A stretch of 64,000 nt of DNA from Ralstonia pickettii DTP0602 (GTDB lineage Bacteria; Pseudomonadota; Gammaproteobacteria; Burkholderiales; Burkholderiaceae), in the NCBI GenBank assembly GCA_000471925.1, contig CP006668.1, forward strand, positions 1,054,001 through 1,118,000. The letters run 5' to 3'. The position numbers and the translations under genes are program-made. The notes beneath the pieces are model-generated. The model was given only the letters and a program-made list of their open reading frames with translations, did not search any database and was not told the origin of the DNA. Shown here piece by piece: positions 43,988 through 52,563 of this stretch (position 1 is its first letter; every line of letters starts with the position of its first letter).

Positions 43988-44013
43988 AAACCGGGGGCAT
44001 GGCACGATGGGTG

Positions 44014-44856
44014 CTATGGAAGAAAAATGTGAATTCCGCTTGCATCATCCCGTCTCTTGAGGTCAGCGCCGCCGGTGAGGCTCGATGCCTCGAAATTCCG
44101 GAGCGCGTGCAAGAGCGAAGGTAGTCCATGCTGTACAACCAAATGCATGGCCTGCTCACTGGTCATTAATTGGTAGGTATCCCAAACGCGAGATAGGCCG
44201 TCGCTGCCCAGAATGATATGAGCGGGTGTCGTAATCTTTCGTTCCTCCTCCACAGCGTTCATCGCACTGGCCGGGTTCAGGGTAAGCGCGGTACTGCACT
44301 CGCCCTTTTGCTGTTGGAGTCGACGTTGCCATAGATTCACCAGCGTGTGACCCCGGAATCCGGAGTACGGCTTCCAGAGATCATAGCTTGGTGGCGAATG
44401 TGACGGCCGAGGCGAGTGGTCCGAGCTAGGAATGGGGCCTTGCAAGATTTCCACGAAGCAATCCGCATAGCGATAGACGAACATGCTTACAGGTACTTTC
44501 GTTCGGTCAATCTCCACGAACGTGGCGGCGGCAACAGGCCAGCCCCAAATCGGCTGGGCATCGCCTCCGTCGAGGCGGTATTCGCCCTGGAGAACCTGCA
44601 GACTGTTGCACAGTTGCGCCTTACTGAACGGAGTGTCTTGAAATTGCTTTTCCAGCAACTGGCTGAGCCGTCGCGCGAACCATCCGGCGTCAGTGACGTC
44701 TTCGTAAGTCTTGAAGGGCGCAGCGGTGACAGGGGAGGCGCCATCAATCGCCCAAGCTAGCATTGAGCGCTCGCGCAGGAGATAGCCCACTACGTCCTCC
44801 GTCGGAATGTGCTCGTAGATGCCTTGTGATACTTGGGAGACCGTCGCCTGCATCAT
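44014..44856 (-). CDS. PP2C-like protein phosphatase
   Basis: The 280-residue protein has a PP2C-type layout: an N-terminal LAWAIDGASPVT segment with the metal-binding Asp, a helical DAGWFARRLSQLLEKQF segment, and ILGSDGLSRVW as the second metal motif. Near the end, RRDDASGIHIF matches the DDxT/S site. PP2C enzymes remove phosphate from Ser/Thr. Its ATG overlaps the stop of the NUDIX-methyltransferase gene, so the three genes from 46861 downward form one operon. A phosphatase in such an operon could act on a small molecule or on a regulator; inference only. Confidence 0.7.
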   Translation of the reverse strand: MMQATVSQVSQGIYEHIPTEDVVGYLLRERSMLAWAIDGASPVTAAPFKTYEDVTDAGWFARRLSQLLEKQFQDTPFSKAQLCNSLQVLQGEYRLDGGDAQPIWGWPVAAATFVEIDRTKVPVSMFVYRYADCFVEILQGPIPSSDHSPRPSHSPPSYDLWKPYSGFRGHTLVNLWQRRLQQQKGECSTALTLNPASAMNAVEEERKITTPAHIILGSDGLSRVWDTYQLMTSEQAMHLVVQHGLPSLLHALRNFEASSLTGGADLKRRDDASGIHIFLP

Positions 44857-46082
44857 AGTCTTTCTCCTCGTATGGAAATGGCCAGTTGCAGCGTGCGTAG
44901 CCCGCCGGATATCACGGTGTCATCCATAAATTCTTGGATGAGCGCTTGAGCAATAGCGTCCGCGCGTTTCTCTGCAATGAGTCCTTGCTTGACGAGCTGA
45001 GGCCGGAACTGTTGGAAGGACAAGTAGACGACTTCCTTGTGTTCCTTCTTCCAGACCGTAGGCTGGCTGAACCTGGCTTCTTTGATATTGACGTCCAGAC
45101 TGGTGATGATCGCCCAAATGTCCTCAATGCAGTCATAGGTGATGCCATTCCTCCAGCCGCAGGCCATCATGACGGCATTCGCCTCCGCGAATGCCGATAC
45201 CGTCGGCACTGAGAACAGACTTGCCAGCGATGGCTCCTCGATGACCAGGGTTCCCTCCGGGGCCAGCTGTTTAAGGAGCGCCCGAATGGCATTCGCGCGT
45301 TTTTTGATATGCAGCAGCGTGAATCGGCAAGTAATGAGGTCAAATACCCCTACCGACTTAGCGATGCTGTTGAGCTGCGTGACATCCCCGAGGCGAAAAG
45401 TGACATTGGTCAAGGCTAGCCGCCGAGCGGTAGACCAAGCCAGGTCGACTTGCTTCGGACTGTTATCGATACCCAGTACCGTAGACTGCGGACTACTGAT
45501 GGCCATCCAACATGCAATCTGTCCGTGACCAGAGCCGACATCCAACGCGCGTCCCTGATCTGGCAGATATCGACTCAAGAAATCTTTCGTAGCTGGGTCG
45601 TAGATCGATGACATGACTTGAAGACGCTGTCGATCTGACTCACCAGTATGAAGCGGGTACGTCGGCGCAGCTTCCTGAGACAGACCTCCGACATGCGAAT
45701 GTTTCACGCGAGACGAGGCTAAATCTTGGCAGAAATCCCAGTAGTAGGACGGGAGAATCGCCGGCTTTTCAGCCGAGATATCTATCCATTCATAGGCCGT
45801 ATGTTCTTCACTCAATGTCAGGGCTTGTCCGGCAAACTCGCATAGAAAGAACACAAGCAAGACCCGTCTGTCCGGAATGATCTCGCAGGATCTGCTGCCG
45901 AGATAGACCGTCGAGGTGACATCCAGGCCGCACTCCTCCCTTACCTCACGTACCAGTGCACGCTCTAACCCTTCCCCGGGCTCGGGTCGTCCTCCCGGTA
46001 ACTCCAACTCGTTGCGCGGATTCCTGACGAACAGAATCCCTCTCGGTCCAAACATAATCGCTTTTACGCTCACGGGTTCCAT
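44853..46082 (-). CDS. NUDIX hydrolase fused to a SAM-dependent methyltransferase
   Basis: The 409-residue protein has two domains. Residues 1-135 are a NUDIX domain with a good Nudix box: GGRPEPGEG at 30-38, then REVREECGL at 45-53. From about 160 a class I methyltransferase begins, with the SAM-binding motif ALDVGSGHG and the acidic VLGIDNSP that follows it, then FDLITCRF and the TLVIEEPS segment. Such fusions are unusual; together they suggest cleavage of a nucleoside diphosphate derivative and methylation of the same product. It lies between the dioxygenase and the PP2C-like gene in a compact operon. Confidence 0.85.
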   Translation of the reverse strand: MEPVSVKAIMFGPRGILFVRNPRNELELPGGRPEPGEGLERALVREVREECGLDVTSTVYLGSRSCEIIPDRRVLLVFFLCEFAGQALTLSEEHTAYEWIDISAEKPAILPSYYWDFCQDLASSRVKHSHVGGLSQEAAPTYPLHTGESDRQRLQVMSSIYDPATKDFLSRYLPDQGRALDVGSGHGQIACWMAISSPQSTVLGIDNSPKQVDLAWSTARRLALTNVTFRLGDVTQLNSIAKSVGVFDLITCRFTLLHIKKRANAIRALLKQLAPEGTLVIEEPSLASLFSVPTVSAFAEANAVMMACGWRNGITYDCIEDIWAIITSLDVNIKEARFSQPTVWKKEHKEVVYLSFQQFRPQLVKQGLIAEKRADAIAQALIQEFMDDTVISGGLRTLQLAISIRGERL

Positions 46083-46087
46083 TCGTG

Positions 46088-46861
46088 CTAGCTCCGTATG
46101 GCCGGGTGGCCTCTCGCGTAAGCGGGTGCAGCAACCAGTTGCCGCTGCCGCGGTGTAAGGCGATCCGGGGAAAAAGACTGTGCGCCAGCGACCGAATGGT
46201 TAGGCGTGGCCGGCAACGCCGTAGTCTCCTGATGCGCGGGAGGCTTCCTGAAATAGGAATGACTGTTCATATAGCGCGCAAACACCGAGCGTCGTCGCCC
46301 GGAGTCGACCACCTTGCAGGTGCCGTGGACAAGCGCTTCGGAGAAAATTACGGCATCCCCGGCCTGCAGGAAGACGTGCTGCAACAGGGGGTTGTTTGTG
46401 AGGCTCCGGTAGCGGTCTGGAACCGGAAAGTTTGCGCGATGCGAACCTGGGATGCAGCAGAAGTGATTCTCGGTCCCGCCGATATCAGAAACGGCATATT
46501 GGACTGCGACAAGCCCGCTGTGGATACGGTGATTCCGTACCCAGTAATATATCCCCTCATCGAACATATCGGCCTCATGGTGCAGATTGCCACCACTACT
46601 GATAAACCGCTCGTCGACGCAGAACATATGGTCGAGGCGGAATCTTGACCGATAAATGATATCGAGGAAGCGGTAGACCGCATCGAGGTCAATCAGTGCA
46701 CGCCATTCCTCGCCCCAGTCGAAGTTAACATCATGCAGAAAATGCGTGGTGAGATGCTTTGACCAGAACTCCTGCAGGCGCAGAAGATGGGGCTGCGTGA
46801 TGGCCGCAGGGATAATGACATATCCATTGAGATCGAATTCGTAAATTTGTTCCGGGTTCAT
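46088..46861 (-). CDS. phytanoyl-CoA dioxygenase (PhyH)-family oxygenase
   Basis: From ATG 46861 the 257-residue enzyme fits PhyH. It has FDLNGYVIIP near the start, an iron-binding motif in NLHHEADMF (residues 93-100, HxE or HxxxD rather than the common HxD), the distal His in EALVHG (about 179) and an Arg soon after. Known PhyH enzymes hydroxylate or halogenate small molecules and occur in many natural-product clusters. The last 50 residues are weakly ordered. Its stop is five bases before the NUDIX-methyltransferase start, and the 90-bp shared repeat lies about 185 bp upstream. Confidence 0.82.
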   Translation of the reverse strand: MNPEQIYEFDLNGYVIIPAAITQPHLLRLQEFWSKHLTTHFLHDVNFDWGEEWRALIDLDAVYRFLDIIYRSRFRLDHMFCVDERFISSGGNLHHEADMFDEGIYYWVRNHRIHSGLVAVQYAVSDIGGTENHFCCIPGSHRANFPVPDRYRSLTNNPLLQHVFLQAGDAVIFSEALVHGTCKVVDSGRRRSVFARYMNSHSYFRKPPAHQETTALPATPNHSVAGAQSFSPDRLTPRQRQLVAAPAYARGHPAIRS

Positions 46862-47045
46862 ACTCTTCACCCTGCTAACCGTAGGAATCATTCATCTCGT
46901 CGAGCCTGAATTGGTTCTGCTCGGTGGATGGAATCTGAAGCGCAGCCTTTCCGTGGGATTTCACAACCCGAACTGTCGGTCAGTGACTTCGACTTCCGAC
47001 AAGTATTCCCTCTGAAGTCCGATTCAATCGCTCCCATCCAATGGA

Positions 47046-47132
47046 CTGACGGGTTGGGGATTGAGTTCGAGAGAAATTCATTCCCGTTCCGTCTGGATTT
47101 CTTGGGGGTTGATCTGGAACGTCTATGAAATG
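47046..47132 (-). promoter_or_regulatory. shared upstream repeat, copy F
   Basis: Read on the + strand it has CTGAC, GAGTTCGA, ATTCATTCCCGTTC and GTCTGGAT in the order of the five other copies. It lies 185 bp upstream of the PhyH operon start. Confidence 0.5.
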
Positions 47133-47207
47133 AGAGCGATCGAGCGGCAGAGTACCAACCACGTGTGGGCAATTCCTTCTCTGGACGGTCCTCTCCGAAG
47201 GTGCTAT

Positions 47208-47331
47208 GGATAGGGGAACATGAGCGACAGGAACGGGGCCAGGCCGATGCCGGTGGCCAGTAGCCACTGGGTCTTGCCCGGCAGCAGGTTGTCGACCAGC
47301 AGCGTGCCGTTGGGCTTCTTGCCGACGAAGG
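47208..47331 (-). pseudogene. fpr: ferredoxin-NADP reductase fragment
   Basis: The minus strand reads KKPNGTLLVDNLLPGKTQWL followed by LATGIGLAPFLSL. These match the internal segment of bacterial ferredoxin-NADP(H) reductase that binds pyrophosphate of the cofactor. Both ends are missing. It is a relocated scrap joined to an IS21-type fragment. Confidence 0.65.
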
Positions 47332-47332
47332 T

Positions 47333-47480
47333 ATGGTCGTCTTCCCGATGGTGGCGACTCTCGATCCGGAAGGCGGCATTGCCTTCGAAGCCAGCATCTT
47401 CGTGGCAGTGCTCGGCGCGTCGAATTACACCTACGCGTGCGCCACCCGCGCCCAGACCACCATCAACTGTGGACTAGAAT
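47333..47480 (+). pseudogene. IS21-family IstA transposase fragment
   Basis: The frame reads FEASIFVAVLGASNYTYACA, matching the conserved core AxVFVAVLGASNYTYAEAT of IstA. About 45 residues remain, with no catalytic set. It shows that an IS21-family element once lay here. Confidence 0.6.
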
Positions 47481-47834
47481 TAATGCAATTAATCGCCAAG
47501 TTAAACCGCAAACATAATTCCGGAGGCTCCCATCAATAGCGGGCAACCAAAATTTCATGATCGCGAAATAGCCCGTCTGCCAGGCTATTTTCCGTGCCCC
47601 AGCCGATCCGATGCCGCTCCTGCGTGGCCTGGTGCCGCGCATCTGCAGCTTCTCAATCTGCTCGTGGACCGACTGGACAGTGCCGACCAGCGGGGTACGC
47701 GTGCGCAATCCGTTGCGTTGGGCGCTAGGATCTGGCCGGCCCTGCGAAGCAGTAGGGCGGCGAGCGCGATTTCGGCATGGCCAGCGCCGATGATTCCAAC
47801 TTTCATCCGCAGTTCCTCCATCGAGCATTTCCAA
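47463..47834 (-). pseudogene. mosaic of oxidoreductase gene fragments
   Basis: The minus strand starts like a Rossmann-fold NADP enzyme (MKVGIIGAGHAEIALAALLL at about 47806). It changes frame and then resembles the end of a luciferase-like monooxygenase (PLVGTVQSVHEQIEKL). Neither part is complete. It is decayed and probably chimeric. Confidence 0.45.
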
Positions 47835-47843
47835 GGCTAGCTC

Positions 47844-48458
47844 TTACAATCTGAATCTTCTGTCAATTACCTCGACCTCCGACAGGTAGCCCTTCTTGAG
47901 ATAATCCTTGATCTTCCTTCTTTCTTCCAGAATACGAGATCTAAGGGATGACGATTTCCACCATTGAACTCGGTCGACGCCGAAATAGTTGACTGTCGCG
48001 CACGAAACACGTTCGATTTCAGGCCACTGCTTCTTGATGGTCATGACGTACCGACGCTTCGCGTAGATCTTTCCGATCAGAAGTAGTTCGTGAAGGCCGC
48101 GATGATCCATCATGTTACGTGTATTTCGAACATTCTCTCCAGTGTTGGATGATTCTTCTTCCAGTACGATTCGCGCCCGGCTTAAGCCGGAGGAAATCAG
48201 CCTATCGGCGATTTCGCTCGCCTCGCTGATCTTGTGGCCTCGAGTTGTTCCTCCAGCTATGACTAGAGTTTCGTAGTATCCAGCATGAAAAAGAGCCAGC
48301 GCGGCTTCGCTCAGCTCGCCTTGGGCGTGCCGACTACCAAACATGAGAGCAAACTGGCATCCGCAAATCTCCGTTTCAGGGGATATGTAATCAATCAGCC
48401 TGATGCGGTTGCTGAATTTATTCTCGGAATGTGAAGTTTCAGTATTTTCGGTAGTCAT
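47844..48458 (-). CDS. YdcF/ElyC-like DUF218 protein
   Basis: The 204-residue protein matches the DUF218/YdcF fold: FALMFGSRHAQGELSEAALA, then YETLVIAGGTTRGHKISEAS and EEESSNTGENVRN, the last being the family's E-S-x-N-T-x-E-N signature. YdcF proteins are SAM-binding in vitro and ElyC acts in envelope metabolism, but function is poorly known. No membrane helix is seen, unlike ElyC. The IscB element lies just upstream, between this gene and repeat copy A, so its promoter may have been pushed away. Confidence 0.8.
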   Translation of the reverse strand: MTTENTETSHSENKFSNRIRLIDYISPETEICGCQFALMFGSRHAQGELSEAALALFHAGYYETLVIAGGTTRGHKISEASEIADRLISSGLSRARIVLEEESSNTGENVRNTRNMMDHRGLHELLLIGKIYAKRRYVMTIKKQWPEIERVSCATVNYFGVDRVQWWKSSSLRSRILEERRKIKDYLKKGYLSEVEVIDRRFRL

Positions 48459-48483
48459 CAGTTTGCGCGAGAAACCTCGGCCT

Positions 48484-49857
48484 TCAGGCCGGGGAGGGAT
48501 AGTGCGCGACGCGAGGCGTCGCCCCTTTCTCGCTCTCCTTTGTTGTTTGCGCTACGAATTGGTATCCATATCCGTCGCCGCGCTGGATGACTTTGCAGTG
48601 CTTGTGGGAAATGCCCTGCACGGCGCCAGCGGCAGTTTGGATGTTGAAGGAGCCAGTCGCCCTAATGGCGACCCGGCCAACATAAGTTCCGGTCTTCTTG
48701 CCGGTCGGAACGATTGCCTTGACCATGTCGCCAGTCTGAAACCCGAACGCGCGCTTGTTTCGCATCAGATACCCGCGCGGGAATCCATGAGCGGTAAGTC
48801 GGGTGCGTTGATAGCTCCCGCGCCCGGTGCACTTGATACGTAGCACCGACCGTTGCCAATCGAGGACGGCATGCACTTCCCCAACACAGGCGGCATCGAG
48901 CGCGTGGGACTTGGGAATTTCGAGACGCCGGCGGTTGTATTTCGTCTGTCCGCCGGATCCGGTTTCAACTGAGAGGCCGCAGGAATTCAGAGCATCCAGA
49001 AGCGCAAAGCGGGTAGCATTCACGGCGGCGGCGTCACGCAGCGGTGCTTTTGCGCGAGCGAGGATCCGCTTGGCGCGCTCGGGGTCCTTGCACAGGAAGA
49101 TCTCTAGCGGTAGTTTTCCCTTCTTCTCATTGCACGGCCGGCAAGCGAGCGTCAGGTTGGAGATGCGATTGGATCCGCCGTTGGCCTTGGCGACGATGTG
49201 CTCCGTTTCCAGGGGGCGGTCAGGTGCATCGCAGTAGGCGCAGATCCGGCCGAACTTCTCCAGCAAATACTCCTTGACCTCGTAGCCAAGTAGAGTTCCC
49301 TGCTGGTACTCGACGCCGGAGATCTCGGGATTTTCCACCGCCTGCATGTCAAATCGCACCAGTTCCATGCTCAGGGCGGTGATGGGCGCGAGTTCGATGA
49401 AGCGGCGCACCCACGCTGCGGTCGTGTCGACGCGGTGACGCAGACTCGGAGCAAGCCAGCCCTTTGGCTTGCTCCGGTTGTCGAAGCGGGGAGCGCGGTA
49501 GCGGGTCTTGCGCCCGCGACGGGCACGCCGCATTGATCGGCGGGCCGTCAACGCCTCGCTGATCTGACGGCCGCGGTGAACGATCTCGGCCAGCGAAAGC
49601 ACGATCGCAGTCCTTGTGCCGTCGGTATCGTGAATCGTTTCACGAACGATAGCCACCCCGGTCTCTTTGGAGCCCGGATCCAATTTGAGGCGCAGCGGCT
49701 GGAGTTCGCAGTCATTCAGGCGCCGGTCGGTCAGCCGGATTGTGAACGGCATCAGTCGATGCACCCGTGCGCGGCGGCGCTCGAGCAGCAATCGCGCCCG
49801 CTTCTCACTACACGGCATCAGCGGCCTGCTGTGCCTGTCCAACACAAAGACTGCCAT
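48484..49857 (-). CDS. iscB: IscB RNA-guided endonuclease
   Basis: The 457-residue protein has the order of IscB, the ancestor of Cas9. A PLMP domain comes first (RPLMP at residues 11-15), then RuvC-I with Asp60 in KLDPGSKETG and an arginine-rich bridge helix (106-124). RuvC-II follows (ALSMELVRF, Glu165), then an HNH domain with Cys206/Cys209, His220 and Cys239/Cys242, RuvC-III (SHALDAAC, His318, Asp321), and a C-terminal PAM-interacting domain. All catalytic residues are present. I chose ATG 49857 over a TTG two codons upstream. The stop codon lies within the right-end hairpin. It needs an omegaRNA to cut DNA. Confidence 0.93.
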   Translation of the reverse strand: MAVFVLDRHSRPLMPCSEKRARLLLERRRARVHRLMPFTIRLTDRRLNDCELQPLRLKLDPGSKETGVAIVRETIHDTDGTRTAIVLSLAEIVHRGRQISEALTARRSMRRARRGRKTRYRAPRFDNRSKPKGWLAPSLRHRVDTTAAWVRRFIELAPITALSMELVRFDMQAVENPEISGVEYQQGTLLGYEVKEYLLEKFGRICAYCDAPDRPLETEHIVAKANGGSNRISNLTLACRPCNEKKGKLPLEIFLCKDPERAKRILARAKAPLRDAAAVNATRFALLDALNSCGLSVETGSGGQTKYNRRRLEIPKSHALDAACVGEVHAVLDWQRSVLRIKCTGRGSYQRTRLTAHGFPRGYLMRNKRAFGFQTGDMVKAIVPTGKKTGTYVGRVAIRATGSFNIQTAAGAVQGISHKHCKVIQRGDGYGYQFVAQTTKESEKGATPRVAHYPSPA

Positions 49858-49864
49858 CGGCAAT

Positions 49865-50138
49865 CTCTCCTATATGGTTGCCCTTACGGGCCCGGTTACG
49901 CCTCCCTTGCGGGAAGTCTCCCTTCGGCAATGTTGCGAACCGGCGATCTGCCCCGATCCGTTTCGTGCTTACCCTGTCGCTTGTCTGCAACCGGGGCTTC
50001 GAGAGGTTGGGACTAAGGAAGGATCCCAACGTCGGTCCTGAACCTATTCGCAACGTAGCGGGTTGGTTGCCGCTTTGCCTGGTCAACCCGAGCTTGTCAG
50101 TCGCATTTCAAGCTCCGGCCTTCAGGCCGGGGTAGTTG
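49865..50138 (-). ncRNA. predicted omegaRNA of IscB
   Basis: In ISC elements the omegaRNA lies just upstream of iscB, with its guide at the 5' end. Here about 270 bases separate the left-end hairpin from the iscB start and contain many stem-forming blocks. Examples are GGCCCGTAAGGGC near the 3' end, GAAGGGAGACTTCCCGCAAG, and GGTTGACC near the 5' end. There is no other gene in this stretch. The guide would come from the DNA at and beyond 50131. Prediction by position and family knowledge. Confidence 0.7.
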
Positions 50139-50278
50139 ACCATTGTTGACATGCTTCATTCATCTAGTTCAACGCAGCTACTACGGGATGGGCGAAAATA
50201 GTACAGACCGAATCCGAAAGTATGACTTGCAATTACATTAGGGAGCCAGGGCCTCATGTGGTCTAGTGAGTGCTACGA

Positions 50279-50366
50279 ATTGACAAAATGGAAGTCGAGT
50301 GAGTTCCGGGGATATTTATTCCTATTCGGTCCGAATGATTTCGACTTCAATCTGGATCTGATCACA
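50279..50366 (-). promoter_or_regulatory. shared upstream repeat, copy A
   Basis: Contains ATTGAC, TCGAGTGAGTTC, ATATTTATTCC, AATGATTTCGA and AATCTGGAT. It has one base more than the other copies at about 50330. If the IscB element is removed, it would lie about 140 bp upstream of the YdcF-like gene, the same spacing as other copies have to their genes. The rest of 50146-50456 holds no supported gene. Confidence 0.5.
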
Positions 50367-50456
50367 GCGGCAGTGATGGTTGACGCAACGGCAAGCATCC
50401 CGACGTACTGCAAGGTAAACGCCACGATTTCGCCTTCTCTCGCTATTCAGTTAGAT

Positions 50457-51140
50457 TCAGGGCGTGGTGTTGAGCGGTTCGGGCGTTCGTGCAGAGGGGT
50501 ATGCAATTGCCCAGAGCAATGGAGGGCATATCGGGACCTCAGCGGCGGATGCATCGTTCGCTGCCGACGCATATCTGGCCGATCTGCCTCGATTCAGCTC
50601 GAATACACGTTCGACGGCCGACACAGCATTGAAGGGCACTACCACGACCAAATCCTTCAAGGCGACCTCCGGAAGGCCGCGGCTGCCGGAGCCGGGTTCG
50701 ATTGTCCCGCCGGCCATGGATTCACCCAGCGGGGTGCCTCCATCCACGCCGAACAGGAGGTGGTCGTTGAGCCCGGTGGAAATGGCCTTCTAACTCGAAA
50801 ATCTTCCGGCGGCCGGTAACGAACCTTTCAACACGGAGGGCGTGCAGGGTCGCCTCCGTCCAGGAGTTGACGAAGCGCGTCCCCTCGGCACCCGGGATCA
50901 GGGTCGCGAGCCGCGCTGCCAGTCGTTCGTTGTCGGAGGTCTCGTACTGGAAGCCGAATACGCCTTCGTCAGCTTTCCGCATGGCGGAGCGGGCGAACGG
51001 CGGGGTGCGGCCTAACAGGAGCGATCCCCAGCCCATAATCCAGTCCAACATCTCGCGGTCTCTTCCGCCCAGACCCTGGAACTACGCGCACGTGCCACTT
51101 TGACCGGGCCACTGTACCTGAATGCGTTCCAGGCGGACAT
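50457..51140 (-). pseudogene. decayed class III aminotransferase (glutamate-1-semialdehyde aminomutase-like)
   Basis: Three frames together give a GSAM-like N-terminal half. The first has GPVKVARARSSRVWAEE; the second has MLDWIMGWGSLLLG, then LIPGAEGTRFVNSWTEATLH and FELEGHFH; the third has GGTPLGESMAGG and VVVVPFNAV. Frameshifts fall near 51070 and 50750. The Lys-PLP half is missing. It follows the nucleotidyltransferase gene on the same strand, so it was probably part of one operon. Confidence 0.75.
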
Positions 51141-51201
51141 GACGTCACCTGAGATCCGAGCCCGCTGGCCCACGGGAAGAAGGGGCTTTAGTGAACATCC
51201 G

Positions 51202-52008
51202 CTACTGTTGGTTGGTCCGCCAGTGGCGTGAACGAGAAGCCAGGAATTCCTGGACCTGTGCCAGGCTCGGTTCGAGCATCCGCAGCTCATCCGGCAGGAA
51301 TGACGACCCGGCAAGCTTCGCGGTGGCGCAAAATAGCTCGAGACCTGCCTTGACTCGGACGGAAAGACGGGCCTCCGTCAGTCCGATGGCGGTCCTCAGG
51401 AGTGTGGACCACCTGGAGGCTGAGCCCACAGCAGCCGTGATGTCATCGACGACGGTGTTGTCGCTGCCCTCCAGGACCCTAAGGTGCAGCTGCGCGACCC
51501 GCAACATGCCCCAGGAGCAACCATGGACTGCCTGGAGCATTCTTCCGGAATCGCCGGATTCGAGCCCGGCGACGCCCTTGTGCACCTCTTCCAGCCAGCC
51601 GATCAATTCTGAGGCCGCCTTACGATGCGCGCTGAAGATCAGCTCGTCTGTCCACTCGAAGTTCCGGGCTTTGTCCAGCAGGTCTCGCAGGAACCCGTCG
51701 TGGTCGACCAAGGGGACGGAATGAGTCAGGCCAGTGAGATACCGGCAGGCGCTCCGCGGGTCGACAAGGATCCCGGTCAGCGTCTCACGGGGCTGGATCT
51801 TCAAGATGACCAGCCTGCCGCGGTGGCGGAAGATCCGCTGTCCACCGGACTGTATGTCCGCAGAGCTGACGATGAGGTCCACGTCGCTCTGCGGCGTCGC
51901 ATTACCCCTGGCAAAGCTGCCCGTCAGCAACACGCTGACGGTAGCCTCATCATACTTGCGGATGCCGATCGCCAGGACGAGATCTTGTATGTTGAATGAC
52001 TCATTCAT
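51202..52008 (-). CDS. MNT/KNTase-type nucleotidyltransferase
   Basis: The 268-residue protein has the nucleotidyltransferase signature near residue 27: VLLTGSFARGNATPQSDVDL, that is GS followed by DxD, as in kanamycin nucleotidyltransferase and MNT enzymes. The rest is helical and unlike antibiotic-resistance enzymes I know. Such enzymes transfer AMP or another nucleotide onto small molecules or proteins. Its start overlaps the end of a frameshifted upstream gene, and a decayed aminotransferase follows, which suggests a former biosynthetic operon. Confidence 0.8.
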   Translation of the reverse strand: MNESFNIQDLVLAIGIRKYDEATVSVLLTGSFARGNATPQSDVDLIVSSADIQSGGQRIFRHRGRLVILKIQPRETLTGILVDPRSACRYLTGLTHSVPLVDHDGFLRDLLDKARNFEWTDELIFSAHRKAASELIGWLEEVHKGVAGLESGDSGRMLQAVHGCSWGMLRVAQLHLRVLEGSDNTVVDDITAAVGSASRWSTLLRTAIGLTEARLSVRVKAGLELFCATAKLAGSSFLPDELRMLEPSLAQVQEFLASRSRHWRTNQQ

Positions 52009-52432
52009 TTCTTGCTACCTGACGCAGTCGACGGCTGAACGCAGCCACGGCGCGCTCCTTACGAACAAAGATTCCCGGCTCTAGCAGCGCCGTGAAACCG
52101 AGGGCTGGTTTGGCGAAGCTAGGCAGCAGATGGACCGGGCCGCTCGTTGGCCAATGAGGAACCGACGATGCTTGCACCAGCTTGGACCTGAGGTGGACTC
52201 GGGCTTCTGTGGCCCGCTCGGTCGAACATAGGACGAGCTCGGCAGCGAGATGCGGCCCCTCAAGCAAGGGCCTTTCAGGGCCAAGTCACCGCATAGCACG
52301 AAGAAGTGCGCTTCGTCGCCAACCGCTCCAGCGCTCAGCGAACGTTCCACGCACGCCTGCATGGAAGCGCAAGTCGCTCACCGCCGCGAAGCGAACACGG
52401 GACACCTCGAACCCGTCGTCGACGCTGCTCAC
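52001..52432 (-). pseudogene. frameshifted gene upstream of the nucleotidyltransferase, unrecognised
   Basis: Frames must be joined to give a continuous protein-like sequence: VSRVRFAAVSDLRFHAGV, then GDEAHFFVLCGDLAL, then LEGPHLAAELVLCSTERATE, then LEPGIFVRKERAVAAFSRRL. A GTG at 52432 could be the start. Its end overlaps the nucleotidyltransferase start by eight bases, a sign of an old operon. The family is unclear; parts of the opening recall a glycosyltransferase fold, but I do not assign it. Confidence 0.5.
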
Positions 52433-52563
52433 AGGAGTTTCCCGAAAATGTGGTGATGCTCGATGTCGTCAGGCGCTGATTTTGCCTTTTTCTTACGGAG
52501 GGGGGCGACTGTACGCGGGAATTCCGGAGAAGGCCTTTTAGAACATCCTTGTAAGACCTATGT

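Larger units (their letters stand above)
48467..50145 (-). mobile_element. IscB (IS200/IS605-superfamily ISC) element without a transposase
   Basis: Both ends carry the palindrome CGGCCTTCAGGCCGG (right end 48475-48494, left end 50115-50130), as in IS605-type elements that transpose by single-strand recognition of end hairpins. The interior contains only iscB and its predicted omegaRNA region, and no TnpA, so movement would need a transposase in trans. Exact ends are approximate. Confidence 0.8.

Noticed and set aside
46888..47397. Long minus-strand frame of 169 residues upstream of the PhyH gene
   Set aside because: It is Arg/Ser/Pro-rich without family motifs, spans repeat F and overlaps the clear fpr fragment in another frame.
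48484..49857. Calling the IscB protein a Cas9 or a plain HNH endonuclease
   Set aside because: Length of 457 residues, the PLMP domain and the IS605-type ends fit IscB; no CRISPR array or cas1/cas2 is present.
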